64,000 bases of DNA. Origin: Candidatus Dependentiae bacterium (GTDB lineage: Bacteria > Babelota > Babeliae > Babelales > RVW-14). The stretch lies in NCBI GenBank assembly GCA_018266175.1, contig JAFEAY010000003.1:62001-126000 (forward strand), read 5' to 3'. The notes beneath the pieces were generated by a model. It worked only from the letters and a program-made list of their open reading frames with translations. It ran no database searches and had not been told where the DNA came from. Made by a program: the position numbers and the translations under genes. Below are positions 8,245 through 16,941 of this stretch, piece after piece. How positions within the stretch are numbered: position 1 is the stretch's first letter; each line of letters opens with the position of its first letter.

Positions 8245-9000
8245 ATGAAGATGTACAAAATCATGAGCTTGATGCTCGGGGGTATTATCTTAGGAATGAG
8301 TACAAGTAGGGCGCATGTTGAGCCAAAGAAGATGCTTTTTTATGCGAACAAAAAACAGCATCAGGCTTCTGGAGTTGCGCAACAGGGCAAGAAAAATATT
8401 GTGAGTTATGAGTCACGAGAGAATGGAAATCCGAGTAAAGTTGTCAGTATTCAAGGTTTACCAGCCTTTAAGCAGATTGTGTTGCTCCATTCTTTTACGA
8501 AGCCTGTTATTGTTAAAGTGCATGCAATCGCAAGCGTAGAATCTCAAAAAGTGAAGCCTCACTTTCAGGATGTGGCAGATTCGCTCGGGCAAAAGGTATC
8601 CTGCATCGCTATGAACCTTTTGGAAGGTGGGGAGCAGAATAAAGCGATTGTTGCTCATCTTCTTTCAAAATGTGGTGTTCACCGGGTTGATTTACCGCTT
8701 TTTTTGTTTTTCAAAAATGGGCAGCTTCAGCTTCCGGTGCGTCAGGGATTTCACAACAAAGAGAATCTGACTTCACTTATCCAAAAAGAATTTTTCAATA
8801 CCGATAAAAAGAGTGCTGCAGGGTTGCAAAATAATTCCCCTAATGCCGCTTTATGCGGTCAGCAAGGAGTACATTTGGTCAGGAAGCAAGCGAAAAATTA
8901 TAATATTTCACCAGAAAAACGCTTATCTGAAAATGATTTTGCGTGCGATTTAACCTCGACATCAAACAATAAGCCCTTAGGGCAGCTTATTTCCAAGTAA
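8245..9000 (+). CDS. Exported thioredoxin-fold protein lacking CXXC
   Basis: The ATG at 8245 has GGGGAG seven bases upstream and starts a signal peptide (MKMYKIMSLMLGGIILGMS). Residues about 70-175 read like a thioredoxin fold: beta strand KPVIVKVHAIAS at 86-97 where thioredoxin would carry W-C-x-x-C, then a helix, then the cis-proline strand LPLFLFFKNGQ at 150-160. The active-site cysteines are replaced (HAIASVES), so redox activity is unlikely unless Cys120/Cys143 take over. The C-terminal 75 residues are polar and low-complexity. It could be a chaperone-like or binding version of the fold; assignment is from pattern only. Confidence 0.7.
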   Translation: MKMYKIMSLMLGGIILGMSTSRAHVEPKKMLFYANKKQHQASGVAQQGKKNIVSYESRENGNPSKVVSIQGLPAFKQIVLLHSFTKPVIVKVHAIASVESQKVKPHFQDVADSLGQKVSCIAMNLLEGGEQNKAIVAHLLSKCGVHRVDLPLFLFFKNGQLQLPVRQGFHNKENLTSLIQKEFFNTDKKSAAGLQNNSPNAALCGQQGVHLVRKQAKNYNISPEKRLSENDFACDLTSTSNNKPLGQLISK

Positions 9001-9535
9001 TTATCGCCTAAAAATTCTTTGGGATCGATATTTTTCGTAATATTGTTTGTAAGACGTCGACATGGAGGGCGTTTTACAAACAATAGAATCATTGTATACT
9101 GAAAAAATAACAAAGCTTCAAAAGAGCCGAGTTAGGATCTCAAAAAACAGTCAGATTAAAACATAAAGAGATGCATAACCAAGCCGCAGCATTAAATAGG
9201 GATGCGGTAAGGTGGGGGGACAAACGATATGCTATCACATGGATTTTATCGACTTGTAATCGCTTGTGCTGCAAAGCACGCCTTGTCCAAATAATATAAC
9301 TTAGACTGATTAAATTAAAAATTAAATACCATTATGAAATGGTATCATGTCGCGCTGTTTATAGTTGAATGTTTGGTTATTCATGGCGGAGGAAAACGAC
9401 AGTGAATCCCAGCGATGTTACGAAATAGGAAGTGTATGAAAATTACAGCTATTTCAAGGCAGCGGGAAATGGATGGTTATTAGAATTGAATCGTAAAGTA
9501 TCGTTAGTTTGTCTTTCATTATGGAGGTTTATATT
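9001..9535. other. Non-coding 535-bp spacer with hairpins
   Basis: No convincing gene. It contains CCGCA/TGCGG and GGACAA/TTGTCC pairings at about 9184-9289 that could form a structured RNA, and an 8-bp inverted repeat ATACCATT-ATGA-AATGGTAT (9326-9345). Short readable frames exist (for example from ATG 9334 and ATG 9384) but each stops within 25 codons, so this may be a decayed gene or a long leader for the 9536 gene. Confidence 0.5.
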
Positions 9536-10645
9536 ATGAAGACATTTAAACATTTTGTTAACGGGCTTGTGCTCGTCGCAGTATTGGCTGGTAATGCAAT
9601 GGCAGTTACTCCTGAACAATTGAGAACGATGGCTAATCGTGGGAAGTTAGTTGCCGGTGAGAAAACACTTCTTATTGAAGGTGGTTTTGCCGCTATTGCT
9701 AAGATGTTTGCTAATAATGGTGCACCACTAAAAGGTAAAACAGAAGCAGCTCGGCTTGCTCTTAATCAAGCAGCTCTTGTAGCAGAAGCTCAATTGAGAG
9801 AACAAGCGGATCTTGAGCGCATGGCAGCTAATCAAGCTGAGTTAGAGCGTGAAAGAGCTATGGCTTTGGCGGTTACAACACCAATGGTGGAAGAAGAAGT
9901 ACTTGATGATGAAGAAGAAGTAGCTCTTAATCAGGCAGCTCTTGTTGCAGAATATCAACAGAGAGAACAAGCGGATCTTGAGCGCATGGCAGCTAATCAA
10001 GCTGAGTTAGAGCGTCAAAGAGCTATGACTTTGGTAGTGCGTGGACCAATTCCAATGCAAGAAGACGTTCAAGATTTGATGGATGAAGAGAATGATTCTG
10101 ATTATGTTACTTCAGATGATGAAGATTCAGTTGTTGATAGCAATAAGCCATTAACACGACTAGCATTGAGCATTGCTCAAAAAATGGATCATGCAGATGC
10201 TGGTCCACAAAACGTAACTGTAGATGGGAAATCATATTCGGCAACATTAATTGCTGCAACTCCTGTAGCTGCACTAGCTACCTTTTTTGCTAACAACATC
10301 TGTACTATGGTTACACATGGTCAAAGTGCTGGCCCAGTTGCAGTGGCTATTGGCGTCGGATTGAGTGTAGTTTTTGTTGCTCATAAGGTTACCAGCTTTG
10401 CTTGCAGCAAATTGAGTGTTGATCGTAAGCGTAAAGGTGAGTTTGAAAATACACCAAATAAGCTACCAAAACTTCTTCCAGAATTTGAATATGGTAGTGA
10501 CTATGAGGAGCCATCACGTTCTATCGACTCAGAGATAGAAGAATCAGATTCAGAATCAAATTCAGAATCAGAATCAGATTCAGATTCAGATTCAGATTCA
10601 GATGATGATATGAATCCAGTGCTCGACAACCAAGATAGCGATTAA
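9536..10645 (+). CDS. Exported repeat protein with acidic Ser-Asp tail
   Basis: Start at ATG 9536 (GGAGG eight bases upstream); a longer frame from 9509 is not signal-like. Signal peptide MKTFKHFVNGLVLVAVLAGNAMA. Two near-identical 39-residue helical repeats (ALNQAALVAE...REQADLERMAANQAELER...) at about 75-113 and 130-168 are joined by an acidic linker. An acidic segment follows, then two hydrophobic segments (LIAATPVAALATFF and AGPVAVAIGVGLSVVFVA) and a tail of Ser-Asp/Ser-Glu repeats. Such architecture suggests a surface or secreted protein; the Ser-Asp tail resembles SD-repeat regions by composition only. A terminator follows at 10693. Confidence 0.85.
   Translation: MKTFKHFVNGLVLVAVLAGNAMAVTPEQLRTMANRGKLVAGEKTLLIEGGFAAIAKMFANNGAPLKGKTEAARLALNQAALVAEAQLREQADLERMAANQAELERERAMALAVTTPMVEEEVLDDEEEVALNQAALVAEYQQREQADLERMAANQAELERQRAMTLVVRGPIPMQEDVQDLMDEENDSDYVTSDDEDSVVDSNKPLTRLALSIAQKMDHADAGPQNVTVDGKSYSATLIAATPVAALATFFANNICTMVTHGQSAGPVAVAIGVGLSVVFVAHKVTSFACSKLSVDRKRKGEFENTPNKLPKLLPEFEYGSDYEEPSRSIDSEIEESDSESNSESESDSDSDSDSDDDMNPVLDNQDSD
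9758..10039 (+). repeat. Two 117-bp direct repeats inside the gene
   Basis: Copies at 9758-9874 and 9923-10039 encode the 39-residue helical repeat. They differ at only a few bases; the middle part coding REQADLERMAANQAELER is identical. This suggests recent duplication or gene conversion. Confidence 0.9.
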
Positions 10646-10692
10646 TCAATAAATAAAACATCCGGACTAGCACGATTTTTTTGATGTTACTC

Positions 10693-10727
10693 AAAAGAGC
10701 AGAGGCCTAAAAACCTCTGCTCTTTTT
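10693..10727 (+). terminator. Intrinsic terminator
   Basis: AAAAGAGCAGAGG (10693-10705) pairs with CCTCTGCTCTTTTT (10714-10727), with a T-run at the end. It terminates the exported repeat protein gene. Confidence 0.88.
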
Positions 10728-10828
10728 CATTTGAGCATCTTAAAAAAGTTAAAAACTTCAAAAAATAAAAATAACTTTCTTTGCTTCTTTCCTGAGGTAT
10801 AGTAAAACGATATGCAAGGAGTGTGGAG

Positions 10829-12985
10829 ATGAGTAAAGGAGTAAGGATAGTTATGAACTTTTTTAAGATAACCGGTGTTGCGTCGTTACTACTGGCGATG
10901 ATAAGCTGTGGGCAAACGGCAAAGTTTAAAGGCATTACAACTCAGAAGGGACTTTTACGTATGCTACAGACCGATATTGTTCACCCAAAAGAGCTTTCAG
11001 CTCTTTTTCCTCAAACGGTTGATCAGATTAATAATAATGCTCAGTGGGTTACTGAGCAGACTACGCAAGAGCTTCAGAATATTTTTAAAATTCCCGATGA
11101 TCAGCGTACTTTTGCAAATACCATTAAAGCATTTGATGCAACAGCGGCACAATTTTCCGTTGTTGCTGATGTGTTGAGCATTCTTGAAATGATCAGCCCT
11201 GATCAAACTATTCGTGACGCATGTCGAGCACAGGTTGTTAAACTCAGAGAATTTGCGGTTGATACTTTTGCAAGCAAAACGGTGTACAACGCATTCAAAA
11301 ATTATGTTGAACAAAAGTCATTACAAGAAACGCTGAGCTCAGAAGCACAGTATTTTTTAGATGAATCGATGAAAAGCTTTGCTCGTCAAGGCCTGAGCTT
11401 GCCCGACGACGAATATCTACAAGTTCAGAATTTGAAAAAAGAGCTTTCTAAGCTCTCAATTCAATTTGATACCAATATTGCCATCGATAAAAGTTTTATC
11501 ATGGCAAAAAAAGAGGAACTTGAAGGAGTCGATGAAAACCTGTTCGCTTCTCTTGAAAAAGATGAACAAGAAAATTACAAGCTCGGATGCGACTATCCAA
11601 CTTTTTTTGAGGTGATGGATAACTGTCATAACAGCGAAACGCGTAAGAAATTTTCACGCAAATTTAATCAACGTGCGTATCCTCAAAATTACGCGTTATT
11701 ACAATCAATCATGAAACTGCGTCATCAACTTGCGCTTAAGCTTGGCTTTGAAAGCTATGCAGCACTTGATGTTGAGTCAGAGATGGTGAAAACTCCCGAG
11801 CGTGCTTACGACTTTTTGCAAAAACTCATTACAAAATGCCAAGTAAAGGTTGATCAAGAGGTGCAAGATCTCATGAGAGAGTTGCCTGAGGGTATAGAGC
11901 TCAATGATGAGGGCAAATTTAATCCTTGGGATTTTTCTTACGTTAAAGAAAGTTTTAAGAAAAAACACCTCGATATTGATGAGCGCAAAATTGCTGAATA
12001 TTTTACCGTTGAGAAAACGATTGATGGCATTTTTGAAATTTACCAAAACTTCTTGGGCCTCAAATTTACCATGGTCCAGCCAGAGTGGGTTTGGAGCCCT
12101 GACGTTAAACTGATTCAAGTAAACGAACGTGATGGCGGTTGCTTACGAGGATTTATTTTTCTAGATCTCTTTCCTCGGGCTAATAAATATTCTCATGCTT
12201 GTCATGCAGGTATTATTTCAACCATCAAGCGTATCGACTCGACAACGGGCAAGCAGACCATTAAGCCATCAGTGGCCGTCGTGATTGCAAACTTTCCAAA
12301 GCCGGTTAATGGACGTCCAGCATTACTCAAATTTTCTGATGTTGAAACATTTTTTCATGAGTTTGGCCACGGAATGCATGCGCTTCTTGGTTCAACCGAA
12401 TTGACTGCAAATGCGGGCACGGCAGTTAAAACAGACTTTGTTGAGATGCCATCGCAAATGTTTGAAAATTGGCTGTATGAAAAAGAGGTTTTACAACCAC
12501 TTTCTAGCCATTATCAATCTGGTGAGCAGCTTCCAGTAGAATTAATTGATAAAATGATTGCACTTAAAAAATTTGATTCAGGTAGCTTTGTAACACGTCA
12601 ATGTTTATTAAGCCTTATTTCACTGCAGCTGTTTGATAAAAATCCAGAACAGGATATTGATCAAACCGTGCAGGCGATTAATAAGCGCTACATCAAGCAT
12701 GTGAGCTTTGACCCTGAGGCCCATTTTTGTGCAGCTTTTGGTCATTTAACCAACTATGGTGCAAAATATTACAGTTACATGTGGTCAAAGGTTTTTGCGA
12801 TTGACGTCTTTTATCATATCAAAAAACTTGGTGGTCTTGATAATCCAGAAGTGGGAGAGCGCTTTGTTCAGCTTGTGCTTGGACGAGGAGGAAGTGTCGA
12901 TCCGGATATTATGCTCAAAGAATATTTAGGGCGGGCACCATCGCAAGAGGCCTTTATTCAGGACCTTGGTATTCACGAATCATAA
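10829..12985 (+). CDS. M3-family oligopeptidase with lipoprotein-like signal
   Basis: Zinc metallopeptidase of the thimet/OpdA/Dcp (M3) family. The catalytic motif ETFFHEFGHGMHALLG places HEFGH at about residue 510, followed by the downstream Glu region (VEMPSQMFENW) and the Gly/Tyr loop (FGHLTNYGAKYYSYMWSKVF). ATG 10829 has AAGGAG seven bases upstream; ATG 10853 would also fit and gives a tighter signal (FKITGVASLLLAMISCG). The family is usually cytosolic, so the N-terminal segment ending in Ser-Cys is notable and suggests envelope location. It probably degrades short peptides. Confidence 0.92.
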   Translation: MSKGVRIVMNFFKITGVASLLLAMISCGQTAKFKGITTQKGLLRMLQTDIVHPKELSALFPQTVDQINNNAQWVTEQTTQELQNIFKIPDDQRTFANTIKAFDATAAQFSVVADVLSILEMISPDQTIRDACRAQVVKLREFAVDTFASKTVYNAFKNYVEQKSLQETLSSEAQYFLDESMKSFARQGLSLPDDEYLQVQNLKKELSKLSIQFDTNIAIDKSFIMAKKEELEGVDENLFASLEKDEQENYKLGCDYPTFFEVMDNCHNSETRKKFSRKFNQRAYPQNYALLQSIMKLRHQLALKLGFESYAALDVESEMVKTPERAYDFLQKLITKCQVKVDQEVQDLMRELPEGIELNDEGKFNPWDFSYVKESFKKKHLDIDERKIAEYFTVEKTIDGIFEIYQNFLGLKFTMVQPEWVWSPDVKLIQVNERDGGCLRGFIFLDLFPRANKYSHACHAGIISTIKRIDSTTGKQTIKPSVAVVIANFPKPVNGRPALLKFSDVETFFHEFGHGMHALLGSTELTANAGTAVKTDFVEMPSQMFENWLYEKEVLQPLSSHYQSGEQLPVELIDKMIALKKFDSGSFVTRQCLLSLISLQLFDKNPEQDIDQTVQAINKRYIKHVSFDPEAHFCAAFGHLTNYGAKYYSYMWSKVFAIDVFYHIKKLGGLDNPEVGERFVQLVLGRGGSVDPDIMLKEYLGRAPSQEAFIQDLGIHES

Positions 12986-13009
12986 ACATCATAACTATTC
13001 TATAAAATA

Positions 13010-13045
13010 CGAGAAGAGGCGCGATTCAAACCGCGCCTCTTCTCG
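13010..13045. terminator. Bidirectional terminator hairpin
   Basis: CGAGAAGAGGCGCG and CGCGCCTCTTCTCG make a perfect 14-bp stem with an 8-nt loop. It lies between the convergent peptidase gene (plus) and the small lipoprotein gene (minus). The T-tract is poor on both strands. Confidence 0.75.
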
Positions 13046-13092
13046 TAAGGTCTATGTATCAAAAACAAGTGCTTTTTGCCGTTACATGAGCA

Positions 13093-13263
13093 TTATTTGC
13101 AAGATTTATTTTTCTTATCCTTCTTAGCTTTTTTTTCTTTTTTAGGTTTACGAACTTTTTCTTTCTTGGTTTTACAAGAAGTGCCTTTTTTCTTGCAGCA
13201 GCTAGGAAGTGCAACTGCACTGAATAAAGTGAGTGCAACTAAGAGCGCTTTGAAACTTTTCAT
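13093..13263 (-). CDS. 56-residue Lys-rich lipoprotein
   Basis: A short gene with a strong AAGGAG seven bases before ATG 13263. It reads MKSFKALLVALTLFSAVALP, then SCCKKKG: a signal peptide with a lipobox-like end at Ser-Cys-Cys. The remaining ~30 residues are almost half lysine (KTKKEKVRKPKKEKKAKKDK), ending SCK. A basic peptide tethered by lipid could bind LPS, peptidoglycan or nucleic acid; this is inference. A promoter-like pair lies just upstream. Confidence 0.8.
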   Translation of the reverse strand: MKSFKALLVALTLFSAVALPSCCKKKGTSCKTKKEKVRKPKKEKKAKKDKKNKSCK

Positions 13264-13313
13264 AAAATCTCCTTTTTAATAAAAAATAACGAACGTATTT
13301 ATATTTTCAGCCT

Positions 13314-13343
13314 AGTCTAGTCAGGTCTCTAAAAGATAGGCAA
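13314..13343 (-). promoter_or_regulatory. Predicted promoter of the small lipoprotein
   Basis: On the minus strand TTGCCT (13343-13338), an 18-bp spacer, and TAGACT (13319-13314), about 45 bp before the start codon. Confidence 0.42.
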
Positions 13344-13353
13344 TACATTTGTA

Positions 13354-14109
13354 TCAAATGTTTGTACTGATCTTTTGAATAACCGTATCTGAAACCTTTT
13401 TCTCTTCTACTTTGATGCGTTCAAAGAAATTTTTGTAGTCCAGTGACTTTAGAATTGTTTCGACGACTCCGCCATTACCAACCACATACACTTCAGGTAA
13501 TACCAGCTGAATTCCTGCATTGGTTATATAGTCACCCGGAGCAACAACAATATTTTTTGGCTTGGTGAGTAAAACGAGTGTTAATGGATTAATTTTGTTA
13601 TTTTCGGGTATTTTTTCTTCTTTAATGCTCCAATAAACCTGTCCTTCGTTCTCTTGCTTTTTTTCAAAAACATAGAGTTGAACTGGGGCTTCTTGTGGAG
13701 CATATTCGCGGTGTGAAACGGTGTTATCGCGAACTTTAATAAGCCTGATTTCGCTTGTAACTGCAAGATAAATTTTGGGGGCTGAGTGGCGTAGGGGGAA
13801 GGAGATAATACCATTGAGGTCCGAATAAGTTATATAACCAGCATATATTGCCATAAAGCCTCCCAGTGCGGGCTTGAAGTAGGCGGTATATTGCCCCTTG
13901 ATCATTTTACGCGAGAGCTTACTTGGTGGTTTTTGTTCAAAGTTGGCAAATGAATTCAAAATATTTTGAGCATCAGCCTGTTTAGCTGCTTGGTCAATAA
14001 TATCTTCCGGTGCATGGCGAAGTGTCAAAACAATCCGAGTATCGGCCTTGAGTGAAGAAATGGCCACAAAGAGAAAAATAAAGCCGTATATTTTTTTATT
14101 TATTTTCAT
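13354..14109 (-). CDS. Exported protein of unknown function
   Basis: From ATG 14109 the product starts with a signal peptide (KINKKIYGFIFLFVAISSLKA). The mature 230 residues are beta-rich, with hydrophobic strands such as YFKPALGGFMAIYAGYIT, IYLAVTSEIRLIKV and LTLVLLTKPKNIVVAPGDYI. A longer frame from 14163 lacks signal character. No cysteine motif or known catalytic pattern. It lies between the small lipoprotein and the divergent rsmG. I do not recognise the family. Confidence 0.75.
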   Translation of the reverse strand: MKINKKIYGFIFLFVAISSLKADTRIVLTLRHAPEDIIDQAAKQADAQNILNSFANFEQKPPSKLSRKMIKGQYTAYFKPALGGFMAIYAGYITYSDLNGIISFPLRHSAPKIYLAVTSEIRLIKVRDNTVSHREYAPQEAPVQLYVFEKKQENEGQVYWSIKEEKIPENNKINPLTLVLLTKPKNIVVAPGDYITNAGIQLVLPEVYVVGNGGVVETILKSLDYKNFFERIKVEEKKVSDTVIQKISTNI

Positions 14110-14242
14110 ACAAGATTCTTTCCCAAAAAGAGTCATCGACGTTTTATTTTCTTTTGTGAACATCTATACTTATACCTTTACCATAACCAAACAGAGAAAA
14201 GCTATACCTTGGCAGCATTTGTAATTCATATAAGGAAAAATG

Positions 14243-14893
14243 ATGAGTGTTAAACAAAAACCACCAGAAAGAATTTGGGATAACTTTCGACGAGATGAAA
14301 AGCTTACGCAAGAACAAACCAATATGTTTGAACGGTATGCAGAATTTTTGCTTCAAACAAATGAAGACTATAACTTAACGGCAATCAAAGATTTGGCTGG
14401 TGTTGTTCGACAACATTTTCAGGATTCATTTGCGTTACGGAATGCCATTGATCTGAATACCGTTACCACTATTGCCGACGTTGGAACTGGTGCCGGGTTT
14501 CCAGCAATTCCGCTCAAAATTCTTTATCCACACTTGAAGGTTAAACTGATTGAAGTAACCAAAAAGAAGCAGCAATTTCTCGCTCAAGTTGTTGAAATGT
14601 TTGGACTTGAAGATGTTGAAATTGTTGATTGTGAATGGCGTACTTTTTTGAGAAACACCGAATTTGATATTGATTTATTTGTAACGCGTGCAGCCCTTGA
14701 TGATATGGAACTGATCAGAATGTTTCAGCCTTCATGCCGCTACAAAAATGCAATACTTGTTTACTGGGCGGCAGATACCTGGATTCCGAATAAGAAGTCG
14801 GTTCCTTTTGTTCAGAAAAAAGTTTCATATAAACTTGCTCGAAGAGAGCGGTTTCTTGTTTTTATGAAGCTTCCTATTGTAAAAAACGTATAA
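14243..14893 (+). CDS. rsmG: 16S rRNA (guanine527-N7)-methyltransferase RsmG
   Basis: GidB/RsmG methyltransferase of about 216 residues. Motifs: YNLTAIKD near the N-terminus, HFQDSFAL, the SAM-binding loop IADVGTGAGFPAIPLKILYP, and LIEVTKKKQQFL. Two adjacent ATGs (14240 and 14243) follow AAGGA; the second has the better spacing. It modifies G527 in the 530 loop of 16S rRNA. In many genomes it neighbours gidA/parA; those are not here. Confidence 0.92.
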   Translation: MSVKQKPPERIWDNFRRDEKLTQEQTNMFERYAEFLLQTNEDYNLTAIKDLAGVVRQHFQDSFALRNAIDLNTVTTIADVGTGAGFPAIPLKILYPHLKVKLIEVTKKKQQFLAQVVEMFGLEDVEIVDCEWRTFLRNTEFDIDLFVTRAALDDMELIRMFQPSCRYKNAILVYWAADTWIPNKKSVPFVQKKVSYKLARRERFLVFMKLPIVKNV

Positions 14894-14945
14894 AGATTTT
14901 ATTTAGAAAATCTTCTTTAATTAAATAAGAGCAAAACTCTTGCAA

Positions 14946-14974
14946 GAGCCAGGTGCAATTTTGTACACTGGCTC
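14946..14974 (+). terminator. Terminator-like hairpin after rsmG
   Basis: GAGCCAG (14946-14952) and CTGGCTC (14968-14974) form a 7-bp stem followed by an AT-rich run. A weaker AAGATTTT/AAAATCTT hairpin sits right after the rsmG stop. Confidence 0.55.
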
Positions 14975-15055
14975 ATATAATTTAATCATTAATAGAAAAT
15001 ATAATTTTTGCAATAGAGGACCGAAATAAATTTAGTGTCTAATAAGGAGGTAGGC

Positions 15056-16153
15056 ATGAGCGTTCTGCGCATGCTCATAAGCATAGTCTTTTATTGTGGT
15101 TTAATGACTTCTGTCTACGGGATGCAAAAACCTGAGGATGAACAAGAGCTTTTGTTTCATGAATCTGACTATGATTTTGATTATATTTTGGATCGGTTAG
15201 GATTTCAAAAAGAAAAAGCAGTTTATTGTAATATTGGTATGCCAGGAATTGATGGCCAGAATCCGCTGCAACGGGCTGTCATGTGGGGAGATGTTGATGC
15301 AACAAAGCAACTTGTTGGACATCCTGCTTTTGCATTAAATCGCGAACGACGTTGTTGGTGCATTCATAGGGCAATGCTCAATCAGGCAGTTTTTGCTCGA
15401 GATGTTAAACGTGTTGAAGAGTTGAGAAAGTCTCCCGTCCTTTGCTTAAATGAAAAAGAGCGACATGCGGTTTTGATACGGGTAATATTTTTTTCAGCAC
15501 TTTTAAGCCTTGGGTTTCCCGAAAAATCACGCGTTTTTTTTGATATTAATGCAAGTGACCATGAAACAGGCGATTGTCCATTATTTCGAGCTATACTTCG
15601 TAATGATTTTGAAATTATACAAGCCCTATTAACCTTTGATGATCTCAATCTGAATCGCAGTGATAAGTATGGTACAACCGCTTTAATTCACGCAATTATT
15701 TATAAGTTAGATGACGTTCTTAAGCTTCTTATTCATGATGATCGGCCTCGAATACTGAATGGGTACTATTTAGATATTAATTGTGCTGATTGTTTTGGGC
15801 TGACGCCACTTATGTGGGCAATTAAGGTAAATAATGAGCTTGCAATAGATTGGTTGTGTGCGGATCGTCGACTTGATCCCCAGCGAATTGATAATAAGGG
15901 CAGATCTGCGCTTGATTGGGCACGCAAGGCAGAGAATCATTATGCTTTTGAAAAAATTAACGCATTAATCCCAAAGGTAATGCAGCGCACGGCGCGTTCA
16001 TCAGGAAGTCAAACATTACGCACTTCAATACCAAGCCCGCCACAATATGAAACTCCTTATTCACCACGATCACTTGCAGAAGTTGTTCTCCAGTCTCCAC
16101 GGCTTTCAATTATGATGCCATCACTTTCTTTACCTCAGCTACCATCGCCTTAG
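15056..16153 (+). CDS. Exported ankyrin-repeat protein with Ser/Pro tail
   Basis: ATG 15056 follows AAGGAGG by five bases. Signal peptide MSVLRMLISIVFYCGLMTSVYG. Degenerate ankyrin units cover residues about 70-300; the clearest are YGTTALIHAIIYKLDDVLKL and FGLTPLMWAIKVNNELAIDW followed by KGRSALDWARKA. The C-terminal 50 residues are Ser/Pro rich with YSPRSL and QSPRLS. Ankyrin arrays bind proteins; an exported one in a host-associated bacterium is a candidate effector (inference). First of four tandem ankyrin genes. Confidence 0.85.
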   Translation: MSVLRMLISIVFYCGLMTSVYGMQKPEDEQELLFHESDYDFDYILDRLGFQKEKAVYCNIGMPGIDGQNPLQRAVMWGDVDATKQLVGHPAFALNRERRCWCIHRAMLNQAVFARDVKRVEELRKSPVLCLNEKERHAVLIRVIFFSALLSLGFPEKSRVFFDINASDHETGDCPLFRAILRNDFEIIQALLTFDDLNLNRSDKYGTTALIHAIIYKLDDVLKLLIHDDRPRILNGYYLDINCADCFGLTPLMWAIKVNNELAIDWLCADRRLDPQRIDNKGRSALDWARKAENHYAFEKINALIPKVMQRTARSSGSQTLRTSIPSPPQYETPYSPRSLAEVVLQSPRLSIMMPSLSLPQLPSP

Positions 16154-16314
16154 ACCGAATCGAGTGAGCGTTTTCAATCGCCACGTGATGCTGAGTAGTT
16201 ACGGTACGTTCACGTTTTTTATTGAACAAAGATATTTCTTTTTAACCTATTTTAGTTGTATACATCAAGATGGTTGAATAATTGCTCAGTTATTTGTCAG
16301 AGCAAGGGGGAAGC

Positions 16315-16887
16315 GTGAAGGTCTTCTGGGTTAGTATTATTTATCAATGTATGAGTCTCTTTATCTGTCAATTCGCTTATGGGATGATGGAGGAGGGCGT
16401 TGATTATTTTGTGTGCCCCGAACGAGGGGTGAGTCAAACTTTTTTGCATGATTCTGAATTCGAAGAGCTCTACCAGTGTATTATATCTAACGATTTGAAT
16501 GAATTTACTCGGCTTATTTGTGCAAAAACGATAAAAAATCGAAAAGAAGTTTTTGTTATCGATATCAATAAGCGTATTACTGGTGTTGGTGGTGAAACAT
16601 TTTTGATTTATATCGTTACCGAAGGGCGTTCTTACTTTGTAGAAGCCTTGCTAAAAAATCGACCAGATCTTGATATTAATGCTCAAAATTCAAGCGGAAA
16701 TACCGCATTGCACAGGGCTGTTCTTAATCAAGATTGTTATTTGACCGAGCTGCTCATCCTGGATGATCGGATTGATGTAGGTATAAAAAATAATAAAAAT
16801 CATACTGCGCGTTACTATGCCAAAAAGAATAAAATGCTCAAAGGTATTTTTAAACAGAATGCTGGCTGCTCTTGTATTATCGCATGA
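16315..16887 (+). CDS. Exported ankyrin-repeat protein
   Basis: I start it at GTG 16315, which has AGGGGG six bases upstream and begins a signal peptide (MKVFWVSIIYQCMSLFICQFAYG). The longer frame from TTG 16282 is unlikely. The mature 165 residues contain two to three ankyrin units, the best being SGNTALHRAVLNQDCYLTEL, and end in a cysteine-containing tail (NAGCSCIIA) that could be lipid-modified after host delivery in the manner of CaaX-like tails, which is speculation. Second gene of the ankyrin cluster. Confidence 0.8.
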   Translation: MKVFWVSIIYQCMSLFICQFAYGMMEEGVDYFVCPERGVSQTFLHDSEFEELYQCIISNDLNEFTRLICAKTIKNRKEVFVIDINKRITGVGGETFLIYIVTEGRSYFVEALLKNRPDLDINAQNSSGNTALHRAVLNQDCYLTELLILDDRIDVGIKNNKNHTARYYAKKNKMLKGIFKQNAGCSCIIA

Positions 16888-16941
16888 GACTTGATTAGAC
16901 TGTCAGTCTGTGTATTGATTGGTGACAAGAAAGGATAAGTC

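Noticed and set aside
8898-9113. Minus-strand ORF over the end of the thioredoxin-fold gene
   Set aside because: Antisense to a supported gene, no ribosome binding site.
13076-13279. Plus-strand hydrophobic ORF
   Set aside because: It is the complement of the Lys-rich lipoprotein (Lys codons read as Phe/Leu on the other strand). The minus-strand gene has the ribosome binding site and signal.
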